Assembly: GCA_963769115.1 (NCBI GenBank)
Contig: CAVYKN010000010.1
Span: 1 to 64,000, forward strand
Reading direction: 5' to 3'
Source: DASTFY01 sp963769115
Lineage (GTDB): Bacteria; Actinomycetota; Acidimicrobiia; Acidimicrobiales; Ilumatobacteraceae
DNA: 64,000 bases
Every line of letters begins with the position of its first letter. The first letter of the stretch is position 1. The notes under the pieces were generated by a model that was not told the DNA's origin, made no database searches, and was given only the letters and a program-made list of their open reading frames with translations. Below are positions 17,625-29,232 of this stretch, piece by piece. Both the position numbers and the translations under genes were made by a program.

Positions 17625-18548
17625 ATGGGTGAGGTGATCGAGATCGACGGGCTGCGAAAGGCGTACCGCCGGCGGCGCGGCCGGGTGCGGGCACTGGACG
17701 GCCTCGACCTCTCGGTCCGGGCTGGTGGCGTGTTCGGCTTCCTCGGCCCGAACGGCTCCGGCAAGACCACGACGATCCGCTGCCTCCTCGGCCTCGCCCG
17801 GCCGAGCGGGGGCCGCTGTCTCGTGTTCGGAGCCGAGTCTCCCGGCGAGCTCCCTTCCGTGGTGGGGCGCGTCGGTTCGCTCGTGGAGGCGCCGGGCGTC
17901 AACCCTGGCGTGTCCGGTCGGGACGCGCTGATGGTGCTCGCAACCACGGCCGGCATCGGGCGCCGGACGGTCGAGACGACGCTGGAGCGCGTCGGCCTGG
18001 GCGAGCGGGCTGACGACCTCGTCCGGGGCTACTCGTTGGGCATGCGGCAACGGCTCGGCATCGCGATCGCCCTCTTGAAGGATCCGGAGCTGCTGATCCT
18101 CGACGAGCCGGCCAACGGGCTCGACCCCGCGGGGATCCGTGAAGTGCGCGAGCTGGTCCGCCGGCTCGCCGACGAGGGTCGCACCGTGTTCCTCTCGAGT
18201 CATCTGCTGAGCGAGGTCGAGCAGGTGTGCGACGAGGTCGCGATCGTGTCCGCCGGACGCACGGTCACGCAGGGATCGGTCAGCGATGTGCTCGCCCGCG
18301 CCCGCCCGGCCGGTCTGTGGGTGAAGGTCACAGACCTCGTCGGCGCGACGGACACGCTGCGACGGGCTGGCCTGCCGGCGGAGTCCGATGGGGACCGCAT
18401 ACGTGTCGGGGTCGTTGCCGAGCGTGCGGAGGGTGTCACCCGTGCGCTCGTCGCGGCGGGTCACTTCCCGAGCGAGCTCCGCCCCATCGAGACGACGCTG
18501 GAGGACGCGTTCTTCGCCCTCACCGCCACATCCGGCGAGGACCGATGA
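17625..18548 (+). CDS. ABC transporter ATP-binding protein
   Basis: 307 residues. Walker A LGPNGSGKTTTIRC at about 40-52, signature GYSLGMRQRLGIAIALLKD, Walker B LLILDEPANGLDPAG, H-loop SSHLLSEVEQ, and a 90-residue C-terminal accessory domain as in DrrA/NatA-like subunits. ATG is preceded by GGGAGG at a four-base gap. The stop overlaps the permease start (ATGA). It probably powers export with that permease; substrate unknown. Confidence 0.92.
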   Translation: MGEVIEIDGLRKAYRRRRGRVRALDGLDLSVRAGGVFGFLGPNGSGKTTTIRCLLGLARPSGGRCLVFGAESPGELPSVVGRVGSLVEAPGVNPGVSGRDALMVLATTAGIGRRTVETTLERVGLGERADDLVRGYSLGMRQRLGIAIALLKDPELLILDEPANGLDPAGIREVRELVRRLADEGRTVFLSSHLLSEVEQVCDEVAIVSAGRTVTQGSVSDVLARARPAGLWVKVTDLVGATDTLRRAGLPAESDGDRIRVGVVAERAEGVTRALVAAGHFPSELRPIETTLEDAFFALTATSGEDR

Positions 18549-19480
18549 TGATCGCGGCGCTCGTGCGCGCCGAAGTGCGTCGCATCGCGACCCGCCGGCT
18601 GGTGAGAGTCACCCTGCTCGTCACCGTGGTCGGCATCGCGCTGGGAGGTCTCGCCGCGTTCGCCTTCAGCGGGTCGATCTCAGACGAGACGTACCAGCAG
18701 CGGGTCGTCGAGGCGGAGGCCCGACAGGTCGCGCAGGACGAGCAGATCGAGGCCTGCCTGCAGGACCACGACTTCCGCGGCGATGGCCCGGTCCCCGAGG
18801 ACGTCGCCGACGAGTGCTTCCCGGCCAATGGGCCCGCCGGAGTGGACGACCCACGCTTCACCCGCGCCCGACTCGAAGGAATCCTGTACGGCGTGAGTGG
18901 GGCGCTCGCCCTGGTCGGCTGGGCGCTCGGAGCGTCCCTCGTCGGCGCCGAGTTCGCGTCCCGCGGCATGACCACCCTCTTGACCTGGGAGCCGCGCCGC
19001 GTCCGCGTGTTCGCAGCGAAGACCGTGGCGGTGGTCATGGCGATGGCCGTGTTCGCGGCGGTCGCGCTCGCGCTGGTGGCCCTTGCCATGTGGCCCGCCC
19101 TCGCCCTGCACGGGGCACCGCTCGAGCCGGATGACCCCTCGCTCTGGTCACTCGCCGGCATCGTCGCTCGCGGTGTCGCCCTCACCGCGATCACGTCCGC
19201 CATGGGGCTCGCCATCGCGACGATCGGGCGCAACACTGCGATCGCGCTCGGTATCGGCTTCGGGTACATCATCGTGCTCGAGAACATCCTGGGCAGCTCC
19301 GTGGAGCGATGGCGGAGGTGGTTGCTCCTGGGCAACGTCATCGTCCTGGTCTCCGGGCAGGACGACGGCGCTGATGTCACCGGCCGCACCGTCGCCGGGG
19401 CGGCCGTCTTCCTCACCCTGGTCGCCGTCACCCTCCTCGTGGCCGCCGCGACGGCCTTTCGGACACGGGATCTGGCCTGA
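18545..19480 (+). CDS. ABC-2 type transporter permease
   Basis: 311 residues starting MMIAALVRAEVRRIATRRLV. Six membrane helices: one near residues 20-42, then a soluble loop of about 75 residues rich in acidic side chains with paired Cys (EACLQDHDF, ADECFPANGP), then five helices, including LEGILYGVSGALALVGWALG. EFASRGMTTLLTWEPRR is the ABC-2 conserved segment after helix 2. The extracytoplasmic loop with two cysteines is a noticeable addition. Translated with the ATPase by a four-base overlap. Confidence 0.87.
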   Translation: MMIAALVRAEVRRIATRRLVRVTLLVTVVGIALGGLAAFAFSGSISDETYQQRVVEAEARQVAQDEQIEACLQDHDFRGDGPVPEDVADECFPANGPAGVDDPRFTRARLEGILYGVSGALALVGWALGASLVGAEFASRGMTTLLTWEPRRVRVFAAKTVAVVMAMAVFAAVALALVALAMWPALALHGAPLEPDDPSLWSLAGIVARGVALTAITSAMGLAIATIGRNTAIALGIGFGYIIVLENILGSSVERWRRWLLLGNVIVLVSGQDDGADVTGRTVAGAAVFLTLVAVTLLVAAATAFRTRDLA

Positions 19481-20305
19481 TCACTCGCCGATCGCCAGCC
19501 AGCGATCGGCCGTCCCGTCGTCGGCGGGGAAGAAGGCTTCGACTCGGAGCTCTTGCGCCGTGACGTCGATGGGAGTCCCGATCGTGGACACCACCGAGAA
19601 GAACCGGAGATCCGCCCGGCTGAGCCGGAAGTGCACGTCGACGACCGGACCGGACGGTGCAATCGTCCTCGGCGCGACGGTGAGCGCCTTGACGTCCGGG
19701 CGGGTTCGCAGCTCTTGGACGAGTTCGGCGGTCGCGAGGTCGAGGACGCCCCCGACCGCCTCGCGGCGCGCCCGTTCCAGCAACGCGGGCGCTAGCTCCT
19801 CCCAGTTCGCGATGTGGGAGCGGACCGGCCCGGGTTCGAGGATCAAGCGCAGCACGTTGCCCGCGTCGGGGACGGCTCGAGGAGCCCACATCAGCCCGAA
19901 CAGGCGCTGCGCACCATCGTTGGCGCGCAGGAGGTTCCATCCCCGGTCCATCACCACCGCGGGAAAGGGATCGTGCTGGTTGAGCATCCGATCGAGCGCC
20001 TCCTCCACCCGTGCGAGGGTCGGATCGTCCAACTGCCGGTGCGGATAGAGGGGAGCGAAGCCAGCGGCGAGGAGCAGGCCATTGCGGTCACGAAGGGGTA
20101 CCTCGAGCGCGTCCGCGAGGCGCAGCACCATCTCGCGGCTCGGCTTCGATCGACCTGTCTCGAGGAAGCTCATGTGGCGAGAAGTCGTCATCGCAGCCGC
20201 GGCGAGATCGAGCTGGCTCATCGCCCGCACCCGGCGCCAGTAGCGCACCGAGTCGCCGAACGTGACGCCGGTTGCGGCCGCCGCGGCCGCCGTGCTCCCG
20301 GGCAT
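19481..20305 (-). CDS. XRE regulator with MmyB-like ligand-binding domain
   Basis: 274 residues. An N-terminal helix-turn-helix (RRVRAMSQLDLAAAAMTTSR, HMSFLETGRSKPSREMVLRL) is followed by the MmyB-type domain (MDRGWNLLRANDGAQRLFGL, FRLSRADLRFFSVVSTIGTP). MmyB-like domains are PAS-like and bind fatty acids in some members. The gene is divergent from the AhpD-like gene 118 bases away, a common arrangement in which the regulator controls the divergent enzyme. Confidence 0.9.
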   Translation of the reverse strand: MPGSTAAAAAATGVTFGDSVRYWRRVRAMSQLDLAAAAMTTSRHMSFLETGRSKPSREMVLRLADALEVPLRDRNGLLLAAGFAPLYPHRQLDDPTLARVEEALDRMLNQHDPFPAVVMDRGWNLLRANDGAQRLFGLMWAPRAVPDAGNVLRLILEPGPVRSHIANWEELAPALLERARREAVGGVLDLATAELVQELRTRPDVKALTVAPRTIAPSGPVVDVHFRLSRADLRFFSVVSTIGTPIDVTAQELRVEAFFPADDGTADRWLAIGE

Positions 20306-20422
20306 GAGCCGACCCTACGGGCCGCGCCGCCAGCAAAGCCCTTCCCTCGTGGGGAATCGTCCGCAGCCGAGCGGTGGAGGAAGGTGTCCCCGTCCATCGC
20401 TCGCCGACGAGAGGAGCCCCCG

Positions 20423-20968
20423 ATGGAACTTCCGATCCTTACGCACGAGACCGCGCCGCAGGCGTCGCAAGCCGTCCTGGACGGGATCGCCGCCGATCTG
20501 GGCTTTGTCCCCAACCTCGCCGCCACGGTCGCCACCAGCCCGACCCTCCTCGCCGGGTTCGACGGGCTTCGTCGCGCCGTGGGCGACCCCTCGTTCAACC
20601 CCGTGCATCGCGAGATCGCCGGCGTGGCCGTCGGAGTCGCGGTCGACAACGCCTACGGCGTCGCGTTCCACTCGACCGTGCTTGGCCGCCTGGGCGTCGA
20701 CGACAGCGAGATCGAGGCGATGCGAAGCGCGTCCGAGCCCCGCGATGCCGTTCAGGCGGCGGTGTACGCGTTCGCCCGGGCGGTCGTCCTCGATCGAGGC
20801 GCCGTCGATGAGACCGTCGTTCAGCGGGCACGGGACGCTGGGTTGTCCGACCCCGATCTGCTCCAGCTCGTCACCGAGTGCGTCTTCGCCAGCCTTGTCG
20901 GGTTCGTCGACAACCTCGCAGGTCGCGTCGAGCTCGACGAGTTCTTGCAGTCCTGGGCGTGGAAGTAG
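20423..20968 (+). CDS. Carboxymuconolactone decarboxylase/AhpD-like protein
   Basis: 181 residues from ATG 20423 (GAGGAG seven bases upstream). The all-helical AhpD fold is indicated by DLGFVPNLAATVATSPTLLA, NPVHREIAGVAVGVAVDNAY and EAMRSASEPRDAVQAAVYAF. In peroxidase members the sequence after the E-helix is CxxC followed by H; here it is NAYGVAFHS, so the histidine is kept but both cysteines are lost. A peroxidase role is therefore unlikely. Probably controlled by the divergent MmyB-type regulator. Confidence 0.75.
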   Translation: MELPILTHETAPQASQAVLDGIAADLGFVPNLAATVATSPTLLAGFDGLRRAVGDPSFNPVHREIAGVAVGVAVDNAYGVAFHSTVLGRLGVDDSEIEAMRSASEPRDAVQAAVYAFARAVVLDRGAVDETVVQRARDAGLSDPDLLQLVTECVFASLVGFVDNLAGRVELDEFLQSWAWK

Positions 20969-20997
20969 TCGGCCGGGGAGCGCGGCGGCCGGCTGGC

Positions 20998-21663
20998 CTA
21001 CGGCCTCGTCTTGGTCTTGGCCAGGTAGTGGAGCAGCCCCCACATCCGGGGGCCGATCACGCCGTCGGCCTTCTGGCCGAAGAACCGCTGCACGTTCTTG
21101 ACCCCGGCGCAGGTCGGCGTGTCGAACATGCCGGTCGTCTGCACGTGCTGCTTCGCGCAGACCCGGAGGACCTCCTGCGCGTACGCGATCTCCCACCGCG
21201 GGCCGTCGAGCAGCCGCAGGGTGGGCAGGCCGGCACGGTCGATCCACTGGTTCCACCAGTCCGGTCGGCGGGGGAGCGCGGCGTTCTGCTGCTCCTTCAC
21301 GGCCAGGAAGTACGCCTTCGACGCTTCGGCCATGAAGGGGACGTGGGCGCCGACCCGGAAGGTGTTCCAGGGCTGCATGTTCCGACCCGCCGAGGAGATC
21401 CGGTGGGTCTCCTTGGTGGCGCAGGCCAGGTTGAACGCACACGCGTCGGTGACGGTCGGGTGGAAGTAGGAGTTGATCTGGTACACGCCGCGGTCGCGCG
21501 AGCCGTTCCACGGCAGCGGGGTGCCGTCAGGCCTGAGCGCCCTCACGATGCCGACGGCGTTCGTCTGGCCCCGGGACTCCGCCCAGCCGACGGCGACGAC
21601 GGTGGGCGGGTCGTAGAAGTCGTGACGGATGACCTCGCGGGCCATCTCCAACATCGTTGCCAT
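20998..21663 (-). CDS. Lysozyme-like protein with C-terminal peptidoglycan-binding domain
   Basis: 221 residues. The first 130 form a lysozyme-like fold: MAREVIRHDFYDPPTVVAVG, the catalytic-type Glu in GWAESRGQTNAVG, and DRGVYQINSYFHPTVTD, which is the conserved Gln-Ile-Asn segment. The C-terminal repeat VKNVQRFFGQKADGVIGPRM is a peptidoglycan-binding domain 1. No signal peptide is evident at the annotated start (MATMLEMAREV), so export or timing of lysis is unclear. Confidence 0.7.
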   Translation of the reverse strand: MATMLEMAREVIRHDFYDPPTVVAVGWAESRGQTNAVGIVRALRPDGTPLPWNGSRDRGVYQINSYFHPTVTDACAFNLACATKETHRISSAGRNMQPWNTFRVGAHVPFMAEASKAYFLAVKEQQNAALPRRPDWWNQWIDRAGLPTLRLLDGPRWEIAYAQEVLRVCAKQHVQTTGMFDTPTCAGVKNVQRFFGQKADGVIGPRMWGLLHYLAKTKTRP

Positions 21664-21696
21664 GGCAACGACCGTAGGTGGAACGACGTGTGTGAG

Positions 21697-23331
21697 TCAG
21701 GCGGTGAGCACGCGCACGACGCCGAGCTTCGGATCGACGACGACGGTCGCGCCGTCGGTGAGGTCGAGCGCACCGGGCGCGCCGACGACCGCCGGGATCC
21801 CCAGCTCGCGGGCGAGCACGGCCGCGTGCGACAAAGGGCCGCCCTCTGCGGTGACGACGGCGCCGGCGATGGCGAGGACGGCGTTGAACGCCGGCGACGT
21901 GGCCCGCACGACGAGCACGTCTCCCGGTTCCATCGTGTCGATCGCCTCCTCCGGTGACGACGCGATGCGCACCCGGCCCTCGTAGGACTCCGCACCCACG
22001 CCGGCGCCCTGCAGCGGGTCGACATGGCGGTCGCCCACCATCCCCATCTGGGCCAGCGCCACCTGGACCATCGACACCATCTCTGCCAGCGACGCCGGCA
22101 GCACGTCGATCGGCGGCGCCGGCTCTTCCGGGCCGAGCACGTCCGGCGGGGTGAGTTGGGCCTTGGCGGCCCGCTCGCTCGCCCGGCGCGCCAGCTCGGC
22201 GCGGTCGGGCGTCGACGCCGTGAGCACCGTCGGCGCTTCGGCCGGCGTCAGCTCCAGGGCGTGCTCGGGATCCTCGGCGCGGCCCTGGGCGACGAGCCGG
22301 CGCCCGACCTCGAGCAGAGCCCGACGTAGCAGCCCGGCCGGCCATTCGTAGGTGAGCGGGCCGTTGTCGTCCCTCATGTCCATCACGGCCCGAGCGTCGC
22401 TCAGCACGATGTCGAACGTGGGCTGGTCCTCGGCGGGCACCCGCTCCCGCAGGGCTGCGGCCGCCGGCGCAGCGTCGACCTCCACCGGGGGTTCGGAGGC
22501 GTCGAGGATGCCGGCGAGCACCACGCCGGGCAGCTCGGCCAGCGTGAGCCCGTCGAGGTCGTAGCGGGTGACGATGAGCTGGCCGCGCCGCGCCAGGTAG
22601 GCGTCGAGCGCGGCAGCCGCCTCCGGCGACACGTCCCGCACCTCGTCGAGCGAGGCCGGCGTCCCCCCGCCGGCGTTGACCATCTCCCGCAGGCGCGCCA
22701 GCTGGCGCAACGGCTCGGAGGTGGACGGCGAGGCGCCGGCGAGCGCCGGGAGGGCGTCGTCCGCAGAGATCCCCCAGCCCTGGCAGCAGTAGAGGTAGCG
22801 GGCCAGCGGCCCGAGGTCGTGGCCGTGGAGCCAGAAGTGCAGCTCGGCGTTGGTGCGGCAGTGCGCCAGGAGGTCGGCAACGTGGCGTCCCAGCTGCTCG
22901 TCGTCGAGTGCGGTCACGTCGACGTCCTGGAAGCGCGCGTTGGCCGCCTCCAGCCCCGGCTTGATCTCCGAGGTCCACCGCTGGGCGACGTCGACCCAGG
23001 GCCGATCGTGCAGCACGGTCGTCGCCGTCTTCGCCCGGCGCCGGAACTCGGGGTGGACGCGCGACGCCACGCGCAGCACGAAGTCCGGTGGTGGCTTCGA
23101 CGGCGGGTTGTCCGGCCGCACCAACGGACGCAACCGGGTGTACATGAAGCCGTTCACGAAGCGCGCCCGCAAGCCGTCGGCGGGGACGCCCAGCTCGGCG
23201 AACACGCGACGCATCCCAGGCTCCATGGACTGCTCCATGAGCCACTCGCAGATCGGTGTGGTCCCACCGGCGAAGTGGGAACGGTCGATGGCCCAGCGGC
23301 CGGGGCCGGGCGCGGTGAAGGTGTCGGTCAT
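21697..23331 (-). CDS. PEP-utilising (phosphohistidine) domain protein without ATP-grasp
   Basis: 544 residues. The C-terminal 90 residues are the swivelling phosphohistidine domain of PEP synthase and rifampin phosphotransferase: GDVLVVRATSPAFNAVLAIA, then GGPLSHAAVLARELGIPAVV with the phospho-carrier His, and DGATVVVDPKLGVVRVL. The first 430 residues are helical and match the middle segment of these multidomain enzymes (ARRGQLIVTRYDLDGLTLAE). The N-terminal ATP-grasp domain is missing and no separate copy is adjacent. It overlaps the potassium-channel gene upstream by four bases. Confidence 0.75.
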   Translation of the reverse strand: MTDTFTAPGPGRWAIDRSHFAGGTTPICEWLMEQSMEPGMRRVFAELGVPADGLRARFVNGFMYTRLRPLVRPDNPPSKPPPDFVLRVASRVHPEFRRRAKTATTVLHDRPWVDVAQRWTSEIKPGLEAANARFQDVDVTALDDEQLGRHVADLLAHCRTNAELHFWLHGHDLGPLARYLYCCQGWGISADDALPALAGASPSTSEPLRQLARLREMVNAGGGTPASLDEVRDVSPEAAAALDAYLARRGQLIVTRYDLDGLTLAELPGVVLAGILDASEPPVEVDAAPAAAALRERVPAEDQPTFDIVLSDARAVMDMRDDNGPLTYEWPAGLLRRALLEVGRRLVAQGRAEDPEHALELTPAEAPTVLTASTPDRAELARRASERAAKAQLTPPDVLGPEEPAPPIDVLPASLAEMVSMVQVALAQMGMVGDRHVDPLQGAGVGAESYEGRVRIASSPEEAIDTMEPGDVLVVRATSPAFNAVLAIAGAVVTAEGGPLSHAAVLARELGIPAVVGAPGALDLTDGATVVVDPKLGVVRVLTA

Positions 23332-24419
23332 CGGGGTTCCGTTCGTTCGGGCAGTGGGGTCTGGATCACCGGCTCACGCGGAGCGGAGTCGGAACGGTCG
23401 GACCGGTCGGACGGGTCGGACCGGTGGGCTGGCGGCCGCGCCACGTCGGCCAGGGCCCGAAGCTGCGGCGGCGTGCCGATGGCGATGAGGATCTGGCCGG
23501 GTTCGATCTCGGTGCCGGCAGTCGGGTTGGTGATGAAGCCCTTGTCGTCGTCCCGCAGCGCGAGGACCAGGGCGCCGGTGCGCTCGGGCAGGTCGGCGTC
23601 GCCCAAGGTGATGCCGGCCAGCGGCGAATCGGGCACGACGAGCAGCTCCTCGAGGCGCAGCTCGATCTCGCGCTCGTGCATCACGACGTCCAGGAACTCG
23701 GTGACGTGCGGCCGCAGCACGAAGGCCGCGATGCGGGCGCCACCTATCTCCTGCGGGTTGACCACCCGGTCCGCCCCCGCCCGCTCGAGCTTGGCCACGC
23801 TCGATTCCTCGCGGGCCCGGGAGACGATGAACAGCTCCGGTCGCAGCGACCGGCCCGACAGCGTGATGAACAGGTTGGCGGCATCGGTGGACACGGCGGC
23901 GATGAGCGCCGTGGCCCGCTCGATGCCGGCCTGTTGCAGCACGGCGTCGTCCGATGCGTCGCCGAGCACGAAGGGGTGGTCGTCGATGGTGGCCACCCGG
24001 TCGGCGTCGTTGTCGATGACGACGTGCGGCGTGCCGGCCGTCGCCAGCTCGCGGGCGATGGCCCTGCCCACCCGGCCCCAACCGCACACGATGACGTGGT
24101 CCCGCAGGGCGGAGATCTGCTTGTCCATCCTTCGCCTCTCCATGGCCTGGCCGAAGTGTCCCTCGACCAGCAGTTCGAGCACGACCGTGAGCGTGTAGAG
24201 CGCGGTCCCGACCCCGGCCAGGATCAGCACCATCGTGAAGATCTTGCCGCCGCCGTCGAGCGGCTCGACCTCGCGGAAGCCGACCGTGGTGATCGTCGTG
24301 ACCGTCTGATAGGCGGCGTCCAGGAGGCCGAAGCCGAGGATCACGTAGCCGATCGTTCCGACGACGATGATGCCGGCGAGGATCGAGAGGCCGAACGCGA
24401 GGTGACGCGGCCGGCGCAT
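23328..24419 (-). CDS. Potassium channel with RCK (TrkA-N/TrkA-C) domains
   Basis: 363 residues. TM1 (LSILAGIIVVGTIGYVIL), pore helix and filter TITTVGFREVEPL, TM2 (IFTMVLILAGVGTALYTLTV), then TrkA-N with the Rossmann motif VIVCGWGRVGRAIARELATA, and TrkA-C (ITLGDADLPERTGALVLALR). This is the MthK layout. The filter has GFR where most channels have GYG or GFG. The last 25 residues are a low-complexity RSD/SDR tail encoded by a near-repeat. The next gene overlaps by four bases, suggesting co-expression. Confidence 0.88.
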   Translation of the reverse strand: MRRPRHLAFGLSILAGIIVVGTIGYVILGFGLLDAAYQTVTTITTVGFREVEPLDGGGKIFTMVLILAGVGTALYTLTVVLELLVEGHFGQAMERRRMDKQISALRDHVIVCGWGRVGRAIARELATAGTPHVVIDNDADRVATIDDHPFVLGDASDDAVLQQAGIERATALIAAVSTDAANLFITLSGRSLRPELFIVSRAREESSVAKLERAGADRVVNPQEIGGARIAAFVLRPHVTEFLDVVMHEREIELRLEELLVVPDSPLAGITLGDADLPERTGALVLALRDDDKGFITNPTAGTEIEPGQILIAIGTPPQLRALADVARPPAHRSDPSDRSDRSDSAPREPVIQTPLPERTEPR

Positions 24420-24447
24420 CAGTGTCCTGTTCGGTTGGTGACCACGG

Positions 24448-24487
24448 GCCGCACGACGAGGTTCTAGCCCACCCTCGGCCGTGCGGC
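24448..24487 (-). terminator. Hairpin downstream of leuS
   Basis: Arms GCCGCACG/CGTGCGGC continue as CGAGG/CCTCG with a small bulge and an 11-base loop. On the minus strand the hairpin begins six bases after the leuS stop. No T-run follows. Confidence 0.5.
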
Positions 24488-24493
24488 GACGGA

Positions 24494-27415
<2,922 letters not shown>

Positions 27416-27519
27416 GGGAGACCACTCTATGAGGCGGCGGGAGCGCTCAGAGGGTCCCTTCCTGCGGGGACGCGGGCGATAGCGTGGGTCCTACCGGTCC
27501 CAGGGGGTTCGTTCACCAC

Positions 27520-29205
27520 ATGTCCTCAGCCACGCCCATCGTCACCCGGCTGGAGCGCGCGGCGGCGACGTCGAGCGGCATCCGCTTCGTCGGCGCCTCG
27601 GTGCCGGGGGACGACGGCGATCTCGTCCCATGGGCCCAACTGCACGACGAGGCCCGGGCGCTGGGGGCGGCCCTCCAGGCCAGGGGCATCGAGCCCGGTG
27701 ATCACGTCGCCATCCTCGGTCCCACGAGCCGCGCCCTCGTCACCGCCATCCAGGGCTGCTGGCTGGCCGGGGCGGCGTCGATGGTGCTGCCGCTGCCGAT
27801 GCGCATGGGCTCGCTCGACGCCTTCATCGAGTCGACCCGGGCCCGCATCCGCCACGGCGACGCCAAGCTGGTCCTGATCGACGACCTGCTGGCGTCGTTC
27901 TACGAGGCCGTGCCGGGCGATCCGCCGACCATCCCGCTGACTTCGGTGCTCCCCGGTCCCGGCAACCCCGGGTCCGACGCCCTGGTCCTCCCGCCCGACG
28001 ACCCCGAGCGGCTGGTCATCCTGCAGTACACGAGCGGATCGACGTCCGAGCCCAAGGGCGTGATGATCCCGGACCGGGTGCTCGGTGCCAACATCGACGC
28101 CTGCATCGAGGCCGTCGGTCTCGAAGCGGACGACGTCATCGTCTCCTGGCTGCCCCTCTACCACGACATGGGTCTGGTCGGGCTGCTCGGCATCCCCATG
28201 CTCTACGGGATCGACCTCGTCCAGGCCGCCCCACAGGACTTCCTGGCCCACCCGGGTCACTGGATGGAGTGGCTGTCGCGCTACCGGGGCACGGTCACCG
28301 CCGGCCCGAACTTCTCGTGGGTGCTGGCAACGCGTGCGTTGCGGCGGCTGTCCGACCTCGACCTGTCGCCGATGCGCATCGCGCTCAGCGGGGCCGAGCC
28401 GGTCGATCCCGGGGCTGTCGAAGCGTTCGTGAAGGCGGCCGAGCCGTTCGGGTTCCGGCCGGGCGCGGTGTTCCCTGCCTTCGGCATGGCCGAGGTGGCC
28501 ATCGCCGGCGCGTTCCCTCCGCCGATGAGGGGCCTCGTGTGCGACGTCGTCGACCGCGAGGTGCTGGAGCGCGATCGGATCGCCAAGCAGGTGGACATCG
28601 TCGACCCGGACGACGAGGCGCTGATCGCCCGCCGCCTGCCGCTCCTCGGCCACGCCGTCCCCGGCCTGGAGTTCCGCATCGTCGAGCCGGAGACCGGTGA
28701 CGACCTGCCGGAGCGGTACGTGGGCGAGCTGCTCATCCGCGGCACGTCCGTCACGCCGGGCTACTACAAGCGTCCGGAGGCGACGGCCGCGCTCTTCCAG
28801 GACGACTGGCTGCGCACCGGCGATCTGGGCTACCTGCTCGACGGCGAGCTCGTCCTGTGCGGGCGCATCAAGGACGTCATCATCGTGGGTGGCCGCAACG
28901 TGTTCCCGGAGGACATCGAGCGCGCGTGCGGGCGGGTCGACGGGGTGCGGCCCGGCAACGTGATCGCCTTCGGCATGGAGGGCTACAAGGGCAAGGAATC
29001 CGTCGTCGTCGTGGCCGAGGTGAAGGGCTCCGACCTGGCGGCCATCGGCCGGGAGATCCACCACCGCACGCTCGACGTGTGCGGCATCCCGCCCCGCGAC
29101 GTGATGCTGGTCAAGCCGGGCACCCTGCCCAAGACCTCCTCGGGCAAGCTGCAGCGGGCCAAGTGCCGCGAGCAGTACCTCGAAGAGACCCTGACCCTGG
29201 CCTGA
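27520..29205 (+). CDS. Fatty-acyl-AMP ligase / acyl-CoA synthetase-like enzyme
   Basis: 561 residues from ATG 27520. Adenylation signatures: ILQYTSGSTSEPKGVMIPD near residue 168, PLYHDMGLVGLLGIPM, GAVFPAFGMAEVAIAG, and LRTGDLGYLLDGELVLCGRI; the C-terminal Lys is in TLPKTSSGKLQRAK. Length and the HDMGLVG segment match FAAL-type enzymes (FadD subgroup), which activate fatty acids for polyketide or lipid assembly. No PKS, NRPS or carrier protein lies nearby, so the acceptor is unknown. Confidence 0.88.
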   Translation: MSSATPIVTRLERAAATSSGIRFVGASVPGDDGDLVPWAQLHDEARALGAALQARGIEPGDHVAILGPTSRALVTAIQGCWLAGAASMVLPLPMRMGSLDAFIESTRARIRHGDAKLVLIDDLLASFYEAVPGDPPTIPLTSVLPGPGNPGSDALVLPPDDPERLVILQYTSGSTSEPKGVMIPDRVLGANIDACIEAVGLEADDVIVSWLPLYHDMGLVGLLGIPMLYGIDLVQAAPQDFLAHPGHWMEWLSRYRGTVTAGPNFSWVLATRALRRLSDLDLSPMRIALSGAEPVDPGAVEAFVKAAEPFGFRPGAVFPAFGMAEVAIAGAFPPPMRGLVCDVVDREVLERDRIAKQVDIVDPDDEALIARRLPLLGHAVPGLEFRIVEPETGDDLPERYVGELLIRGTSVTPGYYKRPEATAALFQDDWLRTGDLGYLLDGELVLCGRIKDVIIVGGRNVFPEDIERACGRVDGVRPGNVIAFGMEGYKGKESVVVVAEVKGSDLAAIGREIHHRTLDVCGIPPRDVMLVKPGTLPKTSSGKLQRAKCREQYLEETLTLA

Positions 29206-29232
29206 CCGCCGCTGCTGACGGGCCTCGAGGTC

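Noticed and set aside
23390..23426. Tandem 9-base repeat as a regulatory array
   Set aside because: It lies inside the channel gene and encodes an RSD/SDR low-complexity tail.
27416..27519. T-box leader for leuS
   Set aside because: The region is only 104 bases and shows no T-box core or anti-terminator.
27526..29064. 512-codon minus-strand frame opposite the acyl-AMP ligase
   Set aside because: Shadow; the plus strand shows all adenylation motifs.
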